DNA of 64,000 bases from Halocaridina rubra (Eukaryota > Arthropoda > Malacostraca > Decapoda > Atyidae). Position 1 is the stretch's first letter. The number at the start of each line of letters is the position of its first letter. The stretch spans positions 1 to 64,000 of the forward strand of contig JAXCGZ010007666.1 of NCBI GenBank assembly GCA_037179515.1, given 5' to 3'. Position numbers and translations under genes: made by a program. Positions 1 to 22,900 of the stretch are shown here, one piece after another. Under the pieces are notes generated by a model, which was not told the origin of the DNA, searched no databases, and was given only the letters and a program-made list of their open reading frames with translations.

Positions 1-973
1 GGTATTAAACAATATCCCCTCTTTCAACAAGTGAAACGTTGATTTGACAGCAGGATATGCAAAATTCAACGCACTAATTTGGAATCATAATGCTAATTTT
101 TGCCAAAATCCATGAGTGAATAGAAAGTGAAGAAAATGACATATATATGGCAGTTCCTGCAAACTCAGCAGTCTTAACAAGAAAACTAAAAGCTGTGAAT
201 GGGGGCTAAAGGTGATCACTATATTCCACTGGGTATATAAAACAGTGCCTTTCCAGCTCTCCTTAAATAAATAAAATATCAGATCTCTCTCTCAATATGT
301 ACAAGCACAGCAAAAACGTTTTATCCTAAGTAAATATTATTATTAATAATATTAGCATTATAATTATTATAATAATAATTATTAATATTATCATTACTAT
401 AAGTAGTAGCAGTAGTAATAGTAGTAGTTGTAGTAGCAGCAGCAGTAGTGACACCAGTAGCAACTGAGTGTCTACCCAACATGCACCAAATGCAGGGTTT
501 ATATTGATAACGATCATGCCATGGTATGAAATAGGGGAGGATTTGTGCATATAAGACATGATGAAGTCCGGGAACAGCTTCTGAAATACTGAAAGATATC
601 TGAAAGGAAGTAACAGATGAGCACGGCCTTCATGGACTTATTGGAGAAGTAATGTCTCACAGGACAGCAAACAAGCCCAATTAGGCACGAGTTGACGTAA
701 GTGACAGAGGGTTCTGGATAAAAGGTCAAAAAGATTACTTTGACATCCAAATTTCTTATCCGCTACACCCAAGCCATTACCATTAAGCACTTGAAAACTG
801 TCCATAAAATCAATGAAAGGGAGAAGATTAGGCAATACTCTGAGGAAATCACAACAATCATTAACTCCATTACTGTTTAAACAATGGTGGGGGATGGGAG
901 AACAAACCAAAATCTCCCACGCAAGACTAGTAGTCATGGGAAAAAAAAAAAAGTTTCTTTAGTGCATGGTTGC
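1..973. other. AT-rich unassigned DNA
   Basis: No recognisable gene. A TAA/AGT-type simple-sequence stretch lies at about 330-460. Short minus-strand open frames occur at 514-937, but they have no domain I recognise and no supporting splice context. Confidence 0.5.
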
Positions 974-1119
974 AATGCCAAATCTCTTTTTCTTTGCTTA
1001 GGTCGTATTGCTTGGCCTTGCTGACACAAGGTAAACAGTATGGTAGAATGCCAAATCTCTTTTTCTTTGCTTAGGTCGTATTGCTTGGCCTTGCTGACAC
1101 AAGGTAAACAGTATGGTAG
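974..1119. repeat. 73-bp perfect tandem duplication
   Basis: Two adjacent copies, 974-1046 and 1047-1119, look identical. Each contains a pyrimidine tract ending in TTAG, 29 nt, and then a GTAAAC donor-like sequence, so a 29-nt exon could have been duplicated, but no reading frame supports it. The rest could be intron or intergenic DNA. Confidence 0.85.
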
Positions 1120-1989
1120 AAAATGAAAAGTGTCTAGATTTTTAGAATTAAAAAATATGATTGAAGGCCAGCATAATGATATTTAAAAAAGCTAAGGAAA
1201 AATGTGTGCTCAACAGGTTCTCATTTTGTGCTTTACAATCAAATTACTCTAAATAAAGATTTTAGCCATATTGGTAAACTATTCATGCCATGATTATGTG
1301 GTTCCTTCAATAAAAAAAAAAAACCAGCATAATACTACTCCTACTAAAAATAATATTATTATTATTAGTAACATCATCATCAACAACATACCAAAAATAA
1401 AGTCAAATCTAATAACAGAGTGTTCTTATCAACATGATAACAGCCATTAATGTGGTTTTCAATGTAATCAACATTATCAGTGTTAACGACAATCATCCTA
1501 AGTATGTTACTGCATGCTGTCAGTACTGGAAGCTGGGGTGCGCTGCATACGCGAGGGAATAGATTTTGCTTCTACTAAGGGCCGATATAGATAGCATGAA
1601 TGCGCAGACACAGTACAATGTACTGTGTCAATGTATAGTGGACAAATGCAGGTACTGCATCGCATTTGTGTAGAAAACTTACTGGTATTATCAAGTTTTC
1701 TATTCAAAATTCATTAAATGAATTAGAATGGTCGCTTTCTCTTTCTCATCAAGCATTCTCTTTGAATTCATTAATATCATAAGAGATATGTTCTCTCTCT
1801 CTTTCTCTCTCCACAAGTTGAACTAAGGTCACTAGTAGGATTTTCATAATTGCACATTATGAAGTCTAAATCTTGTAAATATGCTGTTCCACCACTAGGT
1901 CTCCTTAAGCATATTCAAGCAATCAAAAGTTCACGAATTCAAAAATATTGCACAATTTTAAGTATTTTTCTTTACTATACTGCAATTAG
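1120..1989. other. unassigned AT-rich DNA
   Basis: Only short ATT-type simple repeats and a pyrimidine-rich stretch near 1790-1815 are visible. I see no gene. Confidence 0.5.
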
Positions 1990-2175
1990 CCTCCATTCAC
2001 AAGGAAAGGTGGATTCGCCATTTGCATGGAAAGTGGATACAGACAGGTTGAACTTGATATTAAATTGGATGCCCTTCCTAATGCCCTGCGGCTGGATCGA
2101 ACTCGCTTGTCTGGCTCGTCACTTTCCGACATGCGAGCTCTGCCACAGAGATACCGTTGCCCGAGGAAAAAATCA
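1990..2175 (-). mobile_element. tRNA-derived SINE (probable)
   Basis: Read on the minus strand, there is a Pol III B-box-like GAGTTCGATCC near 2095-2107, followed by GGAAGGGCATCC (about 2064-2075). That motif is common in the body of invertebrate tRNA-derived SINEs. An A-box-like segment lies upstream (about 2130-2150). No target duplication was found, and the ends are approximate. Confidence 0.5.
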
Positions 2176-2229
2176 CGCAAAAATGCTAATCAACACTTTC
2201 CCCTAAAACTGATACCGATGTCTTAATAT

Positions 2230-3076
2230 TTCATACAAATATCAATGCAAAACAAAACATATAGAACGTGTGAACCATCTTAAAAATAAATGCATACCAT
2301 GCACTGCGACATGCAAAAGAGTTGAGCAAAAAGTGGCACAGCGGGTTATCTTGAAACCAGAAATGCCTGTTTACGATACTGGTTTATAATAACAGTACTA
2401 ATAATAATAATAATATTAGTAATAATAATAATTTGGAGAATAAAATACATAAGGCCATAAGAGATCTGGTACCTCATATTTTTTAGTGCTCTTCCAATAT
2501 GTGATCTACAATAAACATTCACATTCCAACCTAACCTAACCTGATCATGGAATGGTATATCATAGAATGTCAGTAGAGTCCATGGTGGAAGAGCACCTTT
2601 TTTATTTCTTACAACATAAAATTAAATATGACAAACATGTCAATACAAAAATACATTATAGCCTACTTAGAAAACAGTAGTACACGAATGGTAGTTATCT
2701 CTTACTAAAAATTTTAGGAAAGACCAACAACAAATAATTATTAAGGGTCGTTGATCTTTGTGCCCGAATATTCCTAACATATCCCTCAACAGGATATGCC
2801 GCTGCAAGCCGACCACAATGCAAAATATCAACGACAAAAGGGGGAACAATTTGACTTGATTAAATGTATGAGAAATACGTTATGAACACAACCCACACAA
2901 AACTGAAAGACTGGCTGCTTGCATGCATTGAGTAAAGGGTTAATGAAATTCTTCATAATAATAATTATAAAATAATTAACAACAATAACAATAATAATAA
3001 TAAAATAATAATACATATATAATAACAGTTACGTATATTAAAGATCGAAGCTTGAAATGAAACTCTAAATGCAAAC

Positions 3077-3081
<5 letters not shown>
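2230..3081. other. unassigned AT-rich DNA
   Basis: No gene recognised. Holds ATA-type simple repeats (2400-2430, 2955-3010) and three units of CCTAA at about 2525-2540, the arthropod telomere unit but too short to mean much. Confidence 0.5.

Positions 3082-3149
<68 letters not shown>
3082..3149. repeat. (TA)n microsatellite
   Basis: Pure TA tract; its right end runs straight into a Tigger-type TIR. Confidence 0.97.
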
Positions 3150-3152
<3 letters not shown>

Positions 3153-4166
3153 TTCCCCCCCTTATCGCAGTAGTTCGGTTCCGGGACCCAGCGCGAACCA
3201 GGAAAACAGCGAAGTAGGATCAGCCTTTAAAAAAATAAAAAAATAAATACAATAAAATAAAATAAATAAATAAATAAATTTAGATGATTATGACACCAGG
3301 AGAGGCCAAAAGTGATCAAATAAAACGGCCTTTATCAGGCTGTAAAGAGAAACAGAGATGGAGAATGTAATGACCTGTCAGATGTGAAGGGATTATAAAA
3401 GATGTGTAATGAATATCCAGCTCTCTGCTGGGTTTACTATACCTCTGCATTACTTTCATGATGTCTATTCTAAAAATTCTCCTTAGATCTTTATTATTAT
3501 TATTGGCAACAATAATTTTCCTTTGATGATGATTGGGGAGATTATTATTATCATTATTATTATCATCATCATTATTACTACGAATACGTAATTAAACCAT
3601 TATTTTTACTATAAATAATGTAGTTTTGGTTGAATGAACAAGAGTTACTTAAAGATTCTCTCCCTCTCCAACATTCTATTCTACCCAACCCCCTACACTC
3701 TCTTTGTCCCAGCCAACTAGGGAGGGGCACTTTACACAGTTATTAAAAGTAAATAAACCAACAGATGTACAAACAACGATGAGCCCTTAATAATAACAAT
3801 AATGATGATGATAATAATCTCCACACTCATCATCAAAGGAAAATTATAGTTGCCAATGATAATAATAATAATAATAATAAGATCTAAGCAGGATTATTGG
3901 AATAGACATCATGAAAGTAATGCAGAGGTATATTAAAACTCAGCAGAGAGCTGGATATTCATTACACATCTTTTTTTTTTATAATCCCTTCACATCTGAC
4001 AGGTCATTACACTCTCCATCTGTTTCTCTTTACAACCTGATAAAGTCTGTTTTATTTTATAATTTTTTGGCCCATCCTGGTGCCACAATAATCTAAAATA
4101 AAAAACAAAAAAACAACAACAACGACCTGCGATACAGTGAGAACGCGAATAATAAACGGGGGAACA

Positions 4167-4169
<3 letters not shown>
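3149..4169. mobile_element. Foldback MITE with Tigger-type TIRs, copy 1
   Basis: The outer ends are pogo/Tigger-type inverted repeats (AGTGTTCCCCC... at 3149, ...GGGGAACACTG ending 4169) next to TA. Inside is a second, much longer inverted repeat: a left arm at about 3283-3480 (GACACCAGG... through the GATGTCTATTC motif) mirrors a right arm at about 3900-4090. The loop carries TTA-rich repeats and a sequence with TTGTCCCAGCC. No coding capacity. Related copies lie at 4395, 11992, 19274 and 33607. Confidence 0.8.

Positions 4170-4261
<92 letters not shown>
4170..4261. repeat. (TA)n microsatellite
   Basis: TA tract starting exactly at the terminal TA of the foldback MITE that ends at 4169. Confidence 0.97.
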
Positions 4262-4264
<3 letters not shown>

Positions 4265-4380
4265 CTTGTTCCTTTTATACGCGATTTTTTTATATGCGAA
4301 ATTGCAATAACGCCCCCAAAAAATAATAGTAAAAAACTCGGAATTCGCGAATAATGCCCCCCCCCATTTTTTTTAAAATT
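4262..4380. mobile_element. Terminal fragment of a second pogo-like family
   Basis: The segment CCTTGTTCCTTTTATACGCG followed by AACGCCCCCAAAAAATAA recurs at 42934-43040, next to remains of a second Tigger-like transposase. It is probably a transposon end. No coding sequence here. Confidence 0.45.
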
Positions 4381-4394
4381 TTAATTAATTTTTT

Positions 4395-4800
4395 TTTTAA
4401 TTATTGTGACACCAGGATGGACCAAAAAATTATAAAATAAAACAGCCTTTATCAGGCTGTAAAGAGAAACAGATGGAGAGTGTAATGACCTGTCAAATGT
4501 AAAGGGATTATAAAAGATGTGTAATGAATATCCAGCTCTCTGCTGGGTTTTAATATACCTCTGCATTACTCTCATGATGTCTATTTCAAAAATTCTCCTT
4601 AGATCTTATTATTATCATTATTATTCTTATCAATAATTTTCCTTTGATGATGATTGTGGGGATTATTATTATTATTAATATCATTATTATTACGAATTTG
4701 TAATTAAACCATTATTTTTACAATAAATAATGTAGTTTTGGTTGAATGAACAAGAGTTAATTAAAGATCTCTCGCTCTCTCTCCAACATTCTATTCTACC
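4395..4800. mobile_element. Half foldback MITE
   Basis: Carries only the left arm of the foldback family (GTGACACCAGGATGG at about 4405 through GATGATGATTG) and part of the loop, ending in the TCCAACATTCTATTCTACC segment. The right arm is absent; a LINE-derived palindrome follows at once. Confidence 0.7.
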
Positions 4801-4802
4801 GA

Positions 4803-5017
4803 ATAGGGTGGGTGTATATATAATGTATAATGATGATCTTTTCTTATCGTAATCCTCTTTGTACTAGTGGAAGAAGCCTCCGCGGGCGCTTATTTACTAT
4901 ATTAAAAAAAATTAATAGAGTAAATAAGCGCCCACAGAGGCTTCTTCCACCAGTACAAAGAGGATTACGATAAGAAAAGATCATCATCATTATACATTAT
5001 ATATACACCCACCCTAT
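4803..5017. repeat. Near-perfect 215-bp inverted repeat
   Basis: Arms of about 97 nt flank a short A-rich spacer at about 4900-4920. Each arm holds the segment with CTTATCGTAATCC and CTCTTTGTACT that also appears next to LINE 3'-end fragments at 20540-20600, 34915-34970 and 35235-35285. This looks like an inverted duplication of a LINE 3' end and would form a strong hairpin. Confidence 0.85.
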
Positions 5018-5202
5018 ATCTGTCATATGTCTATCTAATCTACATTTGAAGGTGTCTAAGTAATACAATTCAGAATCTGAATTCCAGATCAAAACTTAGC
5101 ATGAGGGTCTGCCCCTCTCTTTTTTCTCTCTTACTTTATTTATTTTTCGTGCTTTTCCCTCCAATTCCCTTATATCCTTAATCCCCTCCTATCCTATCCC
5201 AT

Positions 5203-5214
<12 letters not shown>

Positions 5215-5288
<74 letters not shown>
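5215..5288. repeat. (TA)n microsatellite
   Basis: TA tract ending exactly where the 5' end of Tigger copy A begins. Confidence 0.97.
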
Positions 5289-5291
<3 letters not shown>

Positions 5292-5519
5292 TTACCCCGC
5301 TGTATCGCGCTTCTTGGTTCGCGGTCTCACTCTATCGCATTTTTTTTTTGGATAAATTATTATTTTATTTTATGGGTATACGCAAAAATATTAAAATATT
5401 GACAAATTTTTTTTTCAGTATTTTCATTTTTTTTATTGAAAAAAAAATTTCATTATTTAATTGATAAAAAAAAAACTATTTCCCAGCCTACGAATAATAA
5501 AACAGTAAAAAGATAGTAA

Positions 5520-6165
5520 AACATAAACTTAGATATACGTACGTACAGTATAACTCACAGTACAGGGCACTGCATCATGCAAAACAGTGTCCGATAGCGT
5601 ACAATGTATTGGGGTCACAGCTACGTGAGGTAGCATATATATTCATATTTCCAGTAGTTTCATGATTTTATTGATAAAAAAAACGTATTTCTTAGCCTAA
5701 AAATAATAAAACAGCAAAAAATAGTAAACAGTATTGCACCAAGTAAAATACGATACCGGTGTCAGTGTTTCGGAAAACGCAAAGGCTTTCACCTACGTGA
5801 CCTAGTGAATATAAAAATTTTCATTATTTTATTGATAAAACAAGTATTTCCTAGCCTAAGAATAATAAAACAGTAAAAAATAATTAAAAAAAACATATAA
5901 AGTACTAAAAGTACTTTTACCATGTAAAATACGATACCGCTATCAACGTTTCGGAAAAGGAAAAGGCTCTCACCCACGTGACCTAGTGAATATTAAAATT
6001 TTCATTATTTTATTGATAAAACAAGTATTTCCTAGCCTAAGAATAATAAAACAGTAAAAAATAATAAAAAACATAAAGTACTAGCAGTATTTCACCATGT
6101 AAAATACGATACCGCTATCAACGTTTCGGAAACGAAAAGGCTCTCACCTACGTGAGATAGTTCAT
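5520..6165 (+). repeat. 5' leader tandem units (~180 bp) of Tigger A
   Basis: About four degenerate units, each with ...CCTAAGAATAATAAAACAGT, a GATACCG-type palindrome half-site, CGTTTCGG and a CACCTACGTGA-like block. The period is about 175-185 bp. The same units, in varying number and orientation, mark most Tigger derivatives in the window. Confidence 0.8.
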
Positions 6166-6398
6166 GGAATGCTATTGGCTGAAAGGTCGGGAGACAACGA
6201 ATCACAGAATTGTTTTTCAATATGTTCTGTATCATGGGGTCTGATTGGCTTTTTCATTGCAGATTGCTTTTCCCTCCAATTTCCAATGTGCCGCCTCACT
6301 CGCTCAGCTCAGTCTAACTCAAGTGTACGCCGTTCTCGTTGTGCTTGTTAATACGTTTTGCTTGTGATTGTGTTTTCACGAGTAATTTAACCTTTGCA
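6150..6398 (+). promoter_or_regulatory. Conserved upstream block of the Tigger transposase (putative promoter)
   Basis: The block immediately upstream of the transposase start holds two inverted CCAAT boxes (GCTATTGGCTG at about 6168 and CTGATTGGCT at about 6241) and a conserved CAGTCTAACTC segment. Matching blocks precede copy B (about 38960-39200), copy C (52440-52638) and several deleted derivatives. No TATA box is evident. The promoter role is inferred from position and conservation. Confidence 0.45.
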
Positions 6399-8162
6399 AT
6401 GCCTCCCAAATGTCCCTCACCTTCTAAGGCTTCTGGTAGTCAGCCTAAGCGGCAAAGGAAAATGTTAACCATTGTAGATAAAGTTAAACTCTTAGATATG
6501 TTGAAAGAAGGAAAAAGGTTTGTGGATGTCGGCCGCTATTTTGGCCTCAATGAATCTACTGAGCGCTACATAAAAAAGGACGAGGCAAAGATCAGGAAAA
6601 CAGCGAGCATTTCTTTTGATAAATCAGCAAAGAGGGTCGTAACATCCTGCAATAAGGCAGTAGTGCGCATGGAAGCTGCTTTGGCCCTGTAGATTGCTGA
6701 TTGCAGAAAGAAAAGCATCAGCTTAGACACCAATATCATACAAACAAAAGTGAAGAAGCTGTACGAGACATTCGCTGCAAATGAACCTGATGATGACAGT
6801 GGCAACCGTGGAGAGGAGGAGAGAGAAGAAGATATCGACGACCCACAACCAAGACCCTCCAGCAATTCTCCATCGAGGATACAACCGTTTGTTGCTAGCA
6901 AGGGATGGTTCTTCAAATTTCAAAAACGCTATGGCCTAAAAAGCGTTTCAGTGCATGGCAAAGCTAGCTCTGCAGATACAGCTGCTGCAAAAAATTACGT
7001 CACAAACGACTTCAAGAATATTATCGCCGAAGGGGAATATGTTCCTGAGCAAGTCTTCAACATGGATGAGACTGGGTTATTTTGGAAGAGAATGCCATCT
7101 TGCACTTTTCTCTTCAAGGACGAAGCTAAAGCCCCGGGATTTAAAGCGCACAAAGATCGCGTTACCCTCATCATGCGCTGGAAAGCTGTGGGCTTCGTGT
7201 TAAAGCCCGGGCTTATCTACAAGTCAAAGAACCCTAGGGCGTTGAAGAACAAAAATAAGAATCTGCTGCCAGTGTATTGGATGCATAACCCTAAGGCATG
7301 GATCACGAAAAGCCTCTCATCATACTGGTTTCACCAATGCTTTATCCCTCAGGTAAAACTTTATCTTATGGAAAAAGGCCTTGAATTTAAAGTCCTTCTT
7401 TTGATGGATAATGCTGGTGGCCACGCAACCAATCTCCAATATGAAGGTGTTCAAGTTGAGTTCCTGCCACCGAATACGACGTCACTGATTCAGCCTATGG
7501 ATCAAGGCGTTATTCGTGCGTTCAAGGCCCTCTACACACGAAATGCCCTGGCAAACCTAGTTGAATCCATGGATTCGGACAAAGAATTCTCATTGAAGAC
7601 TTACTGGCGTAATTACACGATTGCCACATGCCTACAAAATATTTAGAAAGCAATCAAAGAGATGAAGTCGGCCACAATCAATGCCAGCTGGAAGAAATTG
7701 TGGCCAGAAGTCATCCACGACTACAAGGGATTTGCTCCTGACGAAGTGCAGAAGTCGGCAGTTGCGTACACTGTGAAGTTGGCTGCATTGCTAGGAGGAG
7801 GCGGCTTTAAAGATATGACTCCCAAAGATGTGAATTAACTGATTGACTGCCACTCGCAGCCTTTGACTGATGAAGACTTGGATGAAATGACGAAATCAGT
7901 GAGTGAAGAAGAGGAAGAACTTGAAACGCACGAAGAAATTGAAGAACCTGGCCTTACACTCGAACGTTTGGCAGCCATATATGAACATTTTAAAGCACTC
8001 CAACAACTCTCGCATGAATATGACGATAACATGGTTCGTTCGGTGACCTGTAATTTTCTCGGCTATGCCATGATTCCTTACCATACCATCTTCCAACAAA
8101 TGAAGACACAGCGACAGCAACTCCCCATTACCATGTTCTTCTCCCCAAAAAAGCAGCCGTAA
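6399..8162 (+). pseudogene. Tigger transposase pseudogene (copy A)
   Basis: Homologous along its length to copy B (39201-40969). The N-terminal ~70 residues form a CENP-B/pogo-like helix-turn-helix (MLTIVDKVKLLDML; GRYFGLNEST). A second DNA-binding helix region follows, with the FVASKGWFFKFQKRYGLK segment, then an acidic linker and a DDE catalytic domain with all three acidic motifs visible (FNMDETG, LLMDNAGGH, IQPMDQG). An acidic tail ends in FSPKKQP. Breaks: TAG at 6690-6692, TAG at 7644-7646, TAA at 7836-7838 and a frameshift near 8047. In vivo it would have cut and joined transposon ends in the nucleus; this copy is inactive. Confidence 0.92.
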
Positions 8163-8204
8163 AGCTATTATTGGCTGCGAAATAATTTCCTCCGGGGTCA
8201 AGAA

Positions 8205-8580
8205 ATATGATCATCACCTCATTCACAGTAAGTTTACCTATCACGTACATATGCATGTCACGTCATCATCACCTCATTCACCGTAATTTTATCTATCACT
8301 TTCATAAAAATTTACGTTGCTTGCTGTTATTTATAATGTAAAGGGCGTTTTTTTAACAGTGCATTGAGGGTTTATACAGTACGTAAATGTAAAAATAATT
8401 GTAAAATACCTATATATATGAGTATGTCATGTAATTACCACTTCATTTACCTTACTTTTATCTATCACTTTCATATAAATTTACGTTGCATTCTGTTATT
8501 TATGAAGTAAAGGGTGGTATGTTAACAGTACAGGGAGGGTTTATAGAGTGTAAACGTAAAAATAAATTAAAATATCTATG
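8205..8580 (+). repeat. 3' leader repeat, about two ~160-bp units (Tigger A)
   Basis: Units with CACCTCATTCACCGTAATTT, GTTGCTTGCTGTTATTTAT and GCAGGGAGGGTTTATAC (here somewhat diverged). The same unit is amplified at 41030-42170 and 57340-58705. Confidence 0.8.
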
Positions 8581-8666
8581 TACATATAGGCTGATCCTAC
8601 TCTGCGGTTTTCCTGTCTTGCGCCAGGTCCCACCCGAACTACCGCAATAAGGGGGGGAACACTGTA

Positions 8667-9596
8667 TGCAAAAATATTAAAATATTAAAAAAAAAAAAAA
8701 ATCCTCGTATTTTCATTTTTTTTTATTGAAAAAACATATTTCATTATCTAATTGATAAAAAAAAATTATTTTCCAGCCTACGAATAATAAAACAGTAAAA
8801 AATAGTAAAAAACATAATATTAAGTATACGTACATATAGCATAACTCACAGTATTGCATCATGCGAAATAGTGTCCGATAGCACACGATGTATTGAGGTC
8901 GCAGCTACGTGAGCTAGCATATATATTTATATTTCCAGAAGTTTCATGATTTTATTGATAAAAAACTTATTTCTTAGCCTAAGAGTAATAAAACAGTAAA
9001 AAATAGTAAAAAATATAAATACTAACAGTATTGCAACATGTAAAATACGATACCGCTATCAGCGTTTCGGACAAAGGCTCGTTCAGTCTAACTCACGTGT
9101 GAGCCGTTCACGTTGTTTATTAATACGTTTTGCTTGTGATTTTTTTACTCGCATATTTTAACCTTTGTAATGCCTCCCAAGCATCCTTCATCTTCTAAGG
9201 ATTCTTGTAGTTAGCCTAAGCGGCAAAGGAAAATGTTAACCATAACAGATAAGGTAAGTTTACCTATCACGTACATATAAATTTATGTTGCATGCGGTTA
9301 TTTATAAAGCAAAGGGAGGTTTTTTAACAGTGCAGGGAGGGTTTATACAGTAAACGTAAAAATAATTGTAAAATACCTATGTACATGAGTATATCATAAA
9401 AATTTACGCTTGCATGCTGTTATTTATGAAGTAAAGGGTGGTTTCTTAACAGTACAGGGAGGGATTATACAGTTTATACGGTGTAAACGTAAAAATAAAT
9501 AAAAATATCTATGTACAAATAGGCTGATCCTACTCCGTGATTTTCCTGTCTTGCGCCGGGTCCCGGAACCGAACCCTCGCGATAATGGAAGGAACA

Positions 9597-9599
<3 letters not shown>
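8667..9599 (+). mobile_element. 5'-truncated, internally deleted Tigger derivative
   Basis: Starts inside the 5' leader (TGCAAAAATATT...) without a 5' TIR. It retains leader units, the transposase N-terminus with a decayed start region (9171-9252), a deletion junction AAGGTAAGT at 9251-9259, 3' units, and a 3' TIR ending GGAACACTG at 9599. Copy A abuts it at the TA of the motif TATGCAAAAAT, so A may have inserted here. Confidence 0.75.

Positions 9600-9670
<71 letters not shown>
9600..9670. repeat. (TA)n microsatellite
   Basis: Starts at the terminal TA of the Tigger derivative that ends at 9599. Confidence 0.97.
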
Positions 9671-9672
<2 letters not shown>

Positions 9673-10605
9673 TCTTAGGAAGCATCCATTATCCCCTGAA
9701 GACTACAAATTCCTTAAATCACCCTGCTAATAAATACAATAATCTCCAGTTCTTAACAGTCCCTCATATCTAAATATAGCATCCATTCTGGAAATAAAGA
9801 GCACACCTCTTATATATAATAATAAATAAATATGAAAATAAATACACTAAATATATAAATTAATAAATAATAATAATAATGGAGGAAAAGGTGTAGGAGA
9901 ACTGAAAAACAAGACACTATGTATGATGAGTCAATTTTATCCAGAAATAATCTCAATATAAATCATGAAAGCATGCAAGTATGTCGTCATGAAACTCATA
10001 TTTAGTAATACTATCAGCATGCCAACGTGCTTAGAAAACAAAAAAAAGTAAATAAAATAAGCCCTCAAGACCTGTTGTGAACTATAGAACTATTCCTGAC
10101 ATCGAAGTGCTATAGCTAAAGTCAGGTAATGTTAGTAAATTTACACTTCTCAAGCCTTTTATCAAGCAACGTGCAGAGGTTCCTCCTCTGTTATGATACC
10201 CGTTGGTGGTACTCTTTTTATTTTTTATAAACATTAGTATCATGTTTAATATTTAGTCAGCAGTTATTATTGAACAGTCGAGAGAGAATGCCAGGTCACC
10301 TTGACTCACAAGGAGTGATAAAAAAGATTAGCTTCAAAATCTTTTTATCGATAAGCTTCCAATTAAAGAAACAAAGTCTAGTTCCCTTCCCTAAATATGT
10401 ATATCACGTTACATTATCGCAGCATGATGATATGAAAGCACTAAAATCACAAAGTGCTTGGAAAAGAAATTGTCTTAACTTGATAACGATAAAGCTCATT
10501 AAGGCAAACAAAAATGTTATCAGCAGGTGCAAGTCAATCTCTACCCACTGTACTTTAAAATAAATAAATACAAAAATATAAGAACAAAATATTACACTTA
10601 TTTGC

Positions 10606-10608
<3 letters not shown>
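9671..10608. other. 5' flank of the LRR gene, unassigned
   Basis: AT-rich DNA without recognisable coding or repeat family. A minor ATA-rich patch lies at 9810-9880. Confidence 0.5.

Positions 10609-10678
<70 letters not shown>
10609..10678. repeat. (GA)n microsatellite
   Basis: Pure GA tract about 180 bp upstream of the proposed TATA box of the LRR gene. GA tracts can bind GAGA-type factors, but a regulatory role here is only inference. Confidence 0.95.
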
Positions 10679-10680
<2 letters not shown>

Positions 10681-10855
10681 AATTCCCTAAAAGAAATCTA
10701 TGTTAATGAAGACACTTTTCAACTGATCATGACAATACATTACTCTTTGACCCACGTCAGTCATGATAAACTACTACCCGCCGCAAATAACATATATATC
10801 TTTTATCTGTGATATTACCTCATTTGGTGGTATTAGTTTATCAGGGTTATGACTT

Positions 10856-10890
10856 GTATATATATAACACAATGCTATGATATCTCACAT
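10856..10890 (+). promoter_or_regulatory. Putative TATA promoter of the LRR gene
   Basis: A TATATATATAAC box at 10856-10867 is followed about 30 bp later by TCTCACAT (Inr-like; A at 10887). This would give a 5' leader of about 166 nt before the ATG at 11053. A TCAGT near 10934 is an alternative start. Predicted from spacing only. Confidence 0.35.
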
Positions 10891-11052
10891 CTTTAGAATT
10901 TATCGTGCACAGGTGACAACAGGTGAAGTGTTTTCAGTGCTTAAATATCCGGGTAGTGAACAGGTATATGAAAACAGACAGTGCATGTAACTGTGAACAA
11001 AAAAGGACTAAGGTGTGAAAACAAGAAGAAACAAATCACTGTCAACTCTCAA

Positions 11053-21780
<10,728 letters not shown>

Positions 21781-22823
21781 CTAGTCATATTTCTACAGTC
21801 GTAAATGTTAACTTAGGTTATTGACTGAAAAACAAAAAATATAATGCAGGCTACTGCTACTGATAACATAAGACAGATTAAATGGCACAATAACCCTCTT
21901 CTAAATTAGTACTTCATACATTCCTTGCTTAATTATTGCAATACCCTCGCTATAACACAGAATTATTACCATAGAAAATTAAAACTACCTCCAATCAAAA
22001 CTACTACTTATATTACTATATAACAACATTCTTAACATTTCCCAACATAGCTAAAACTACTTTCATCTCATTATTATTTATACTGCCTACAATACTATAT
22101 AAGTACTGTACAGTCTAACAGTCAGCTGCTGATTGGATAATAATGGTACACGGATATGCAATACACCTGTACACTGTGAGAGAGAGAGAGCATCCACTCT
22201 TGTACAGTATTTGTACTAGACATGGGACTGCTTTGACAGCAAGAACAAGATTTGACAGCATGTTTGTGCCCTTGGTTTGAGAAGAGAGCTCCAATGACTT
22301 ACACGACCACTTCGTTTTCCCTGGCAACATCATTTGACACAATAATAAGAAATATATAGACAATCTATTTTCGAGTCAACAAAAACAAATTCGGTTGCAA
22401 TAATGGTTGTTAAATTACAAGAGTTATTCTGATTTAATATGCATTTTAAGCATATTAAGGTACAATACAATATTCCGAAGAAATTTGTATGTACATTAAC
22501 ATTTGCACATAACGATTACCCCTTGTATAGTATACATCACATTTCACAGCAATATGTAGTCATAATGTGACAAATATATAACATACTATCTCGAATAAGA
22601 GAGAGAGAGCTACTTGCCAACACATGAACTTCGATTAAAAGATTTAAGAGTTCCTCTCTTCCGATTTGGGTACTTGGTGCCGTTTCCTTTGGAGTTATTA
22701 TATATAAAAATATTTTGACTGTCATTTATCACCAATTTTCAAAATAAACATATAAAAAAATACTTATTTGAATTTTGTCAAACCCTTTTAATTAATAATC
22801 AATAAATAGAGAAATGTCGAGAG

Positions 22824-22826
<3 letters not shown>
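21781..22826. other. 3' UTR and flank of the LRR gene
   Basis: No further coding exon recognised. ATTAAA at 21877 is the nearest poly(A)-like signal; AATAAA occurs only near 22744. Short GA runs lie at about 22178 and 22600. Confidence 0.45.

Positions 22827-22896
<70 letters not shown>
22827..22896. repeat. (TA)n microsatellite
   Basis: TA tract with no adjacent transposon end visible. Confidence 0.97.

Positions 22897-22900
<4 letters not shown>

Larger units (their letters stand above)
5289..8664 (+). mobile_element. Tigger/pogo DNA transposon copy A (defective)
   Basis: Full-length architecture: 5' TIR (AGTGTTACCCCGCTG) at 5289, a 5' leader of ~180-bp tandem units, a promoter-like block with inverted CCAAT boxes, a transposase pseudogene (6399-8162), about two 160-bp 3' units, and a 3' TIR ending GGGAACACTG at 8664, followed by TA. 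Pogo/Tigger elements transpose by cut-and-paste with TA target duplication. This copy cannot make transposase because its frame has three stops and a shift. Confidence 0.85.

Noticed and set aside
514..937. Minus-strand protein gene
   Set aside because: Short overlapping frames without recognised domain, start context or splice pattern.
2525..2540. Telomere repeat (CCTAA)n
   Set aside because: Only about three units; too short to call an interstitial telomere.
10981..11052. Upstream start of the LRR protein at 10981
   Set aside because: It would put 24 charged residues before the signal-like segment, and its first codon is GTG rather than ATG; the ATG at 11053 is preferred.
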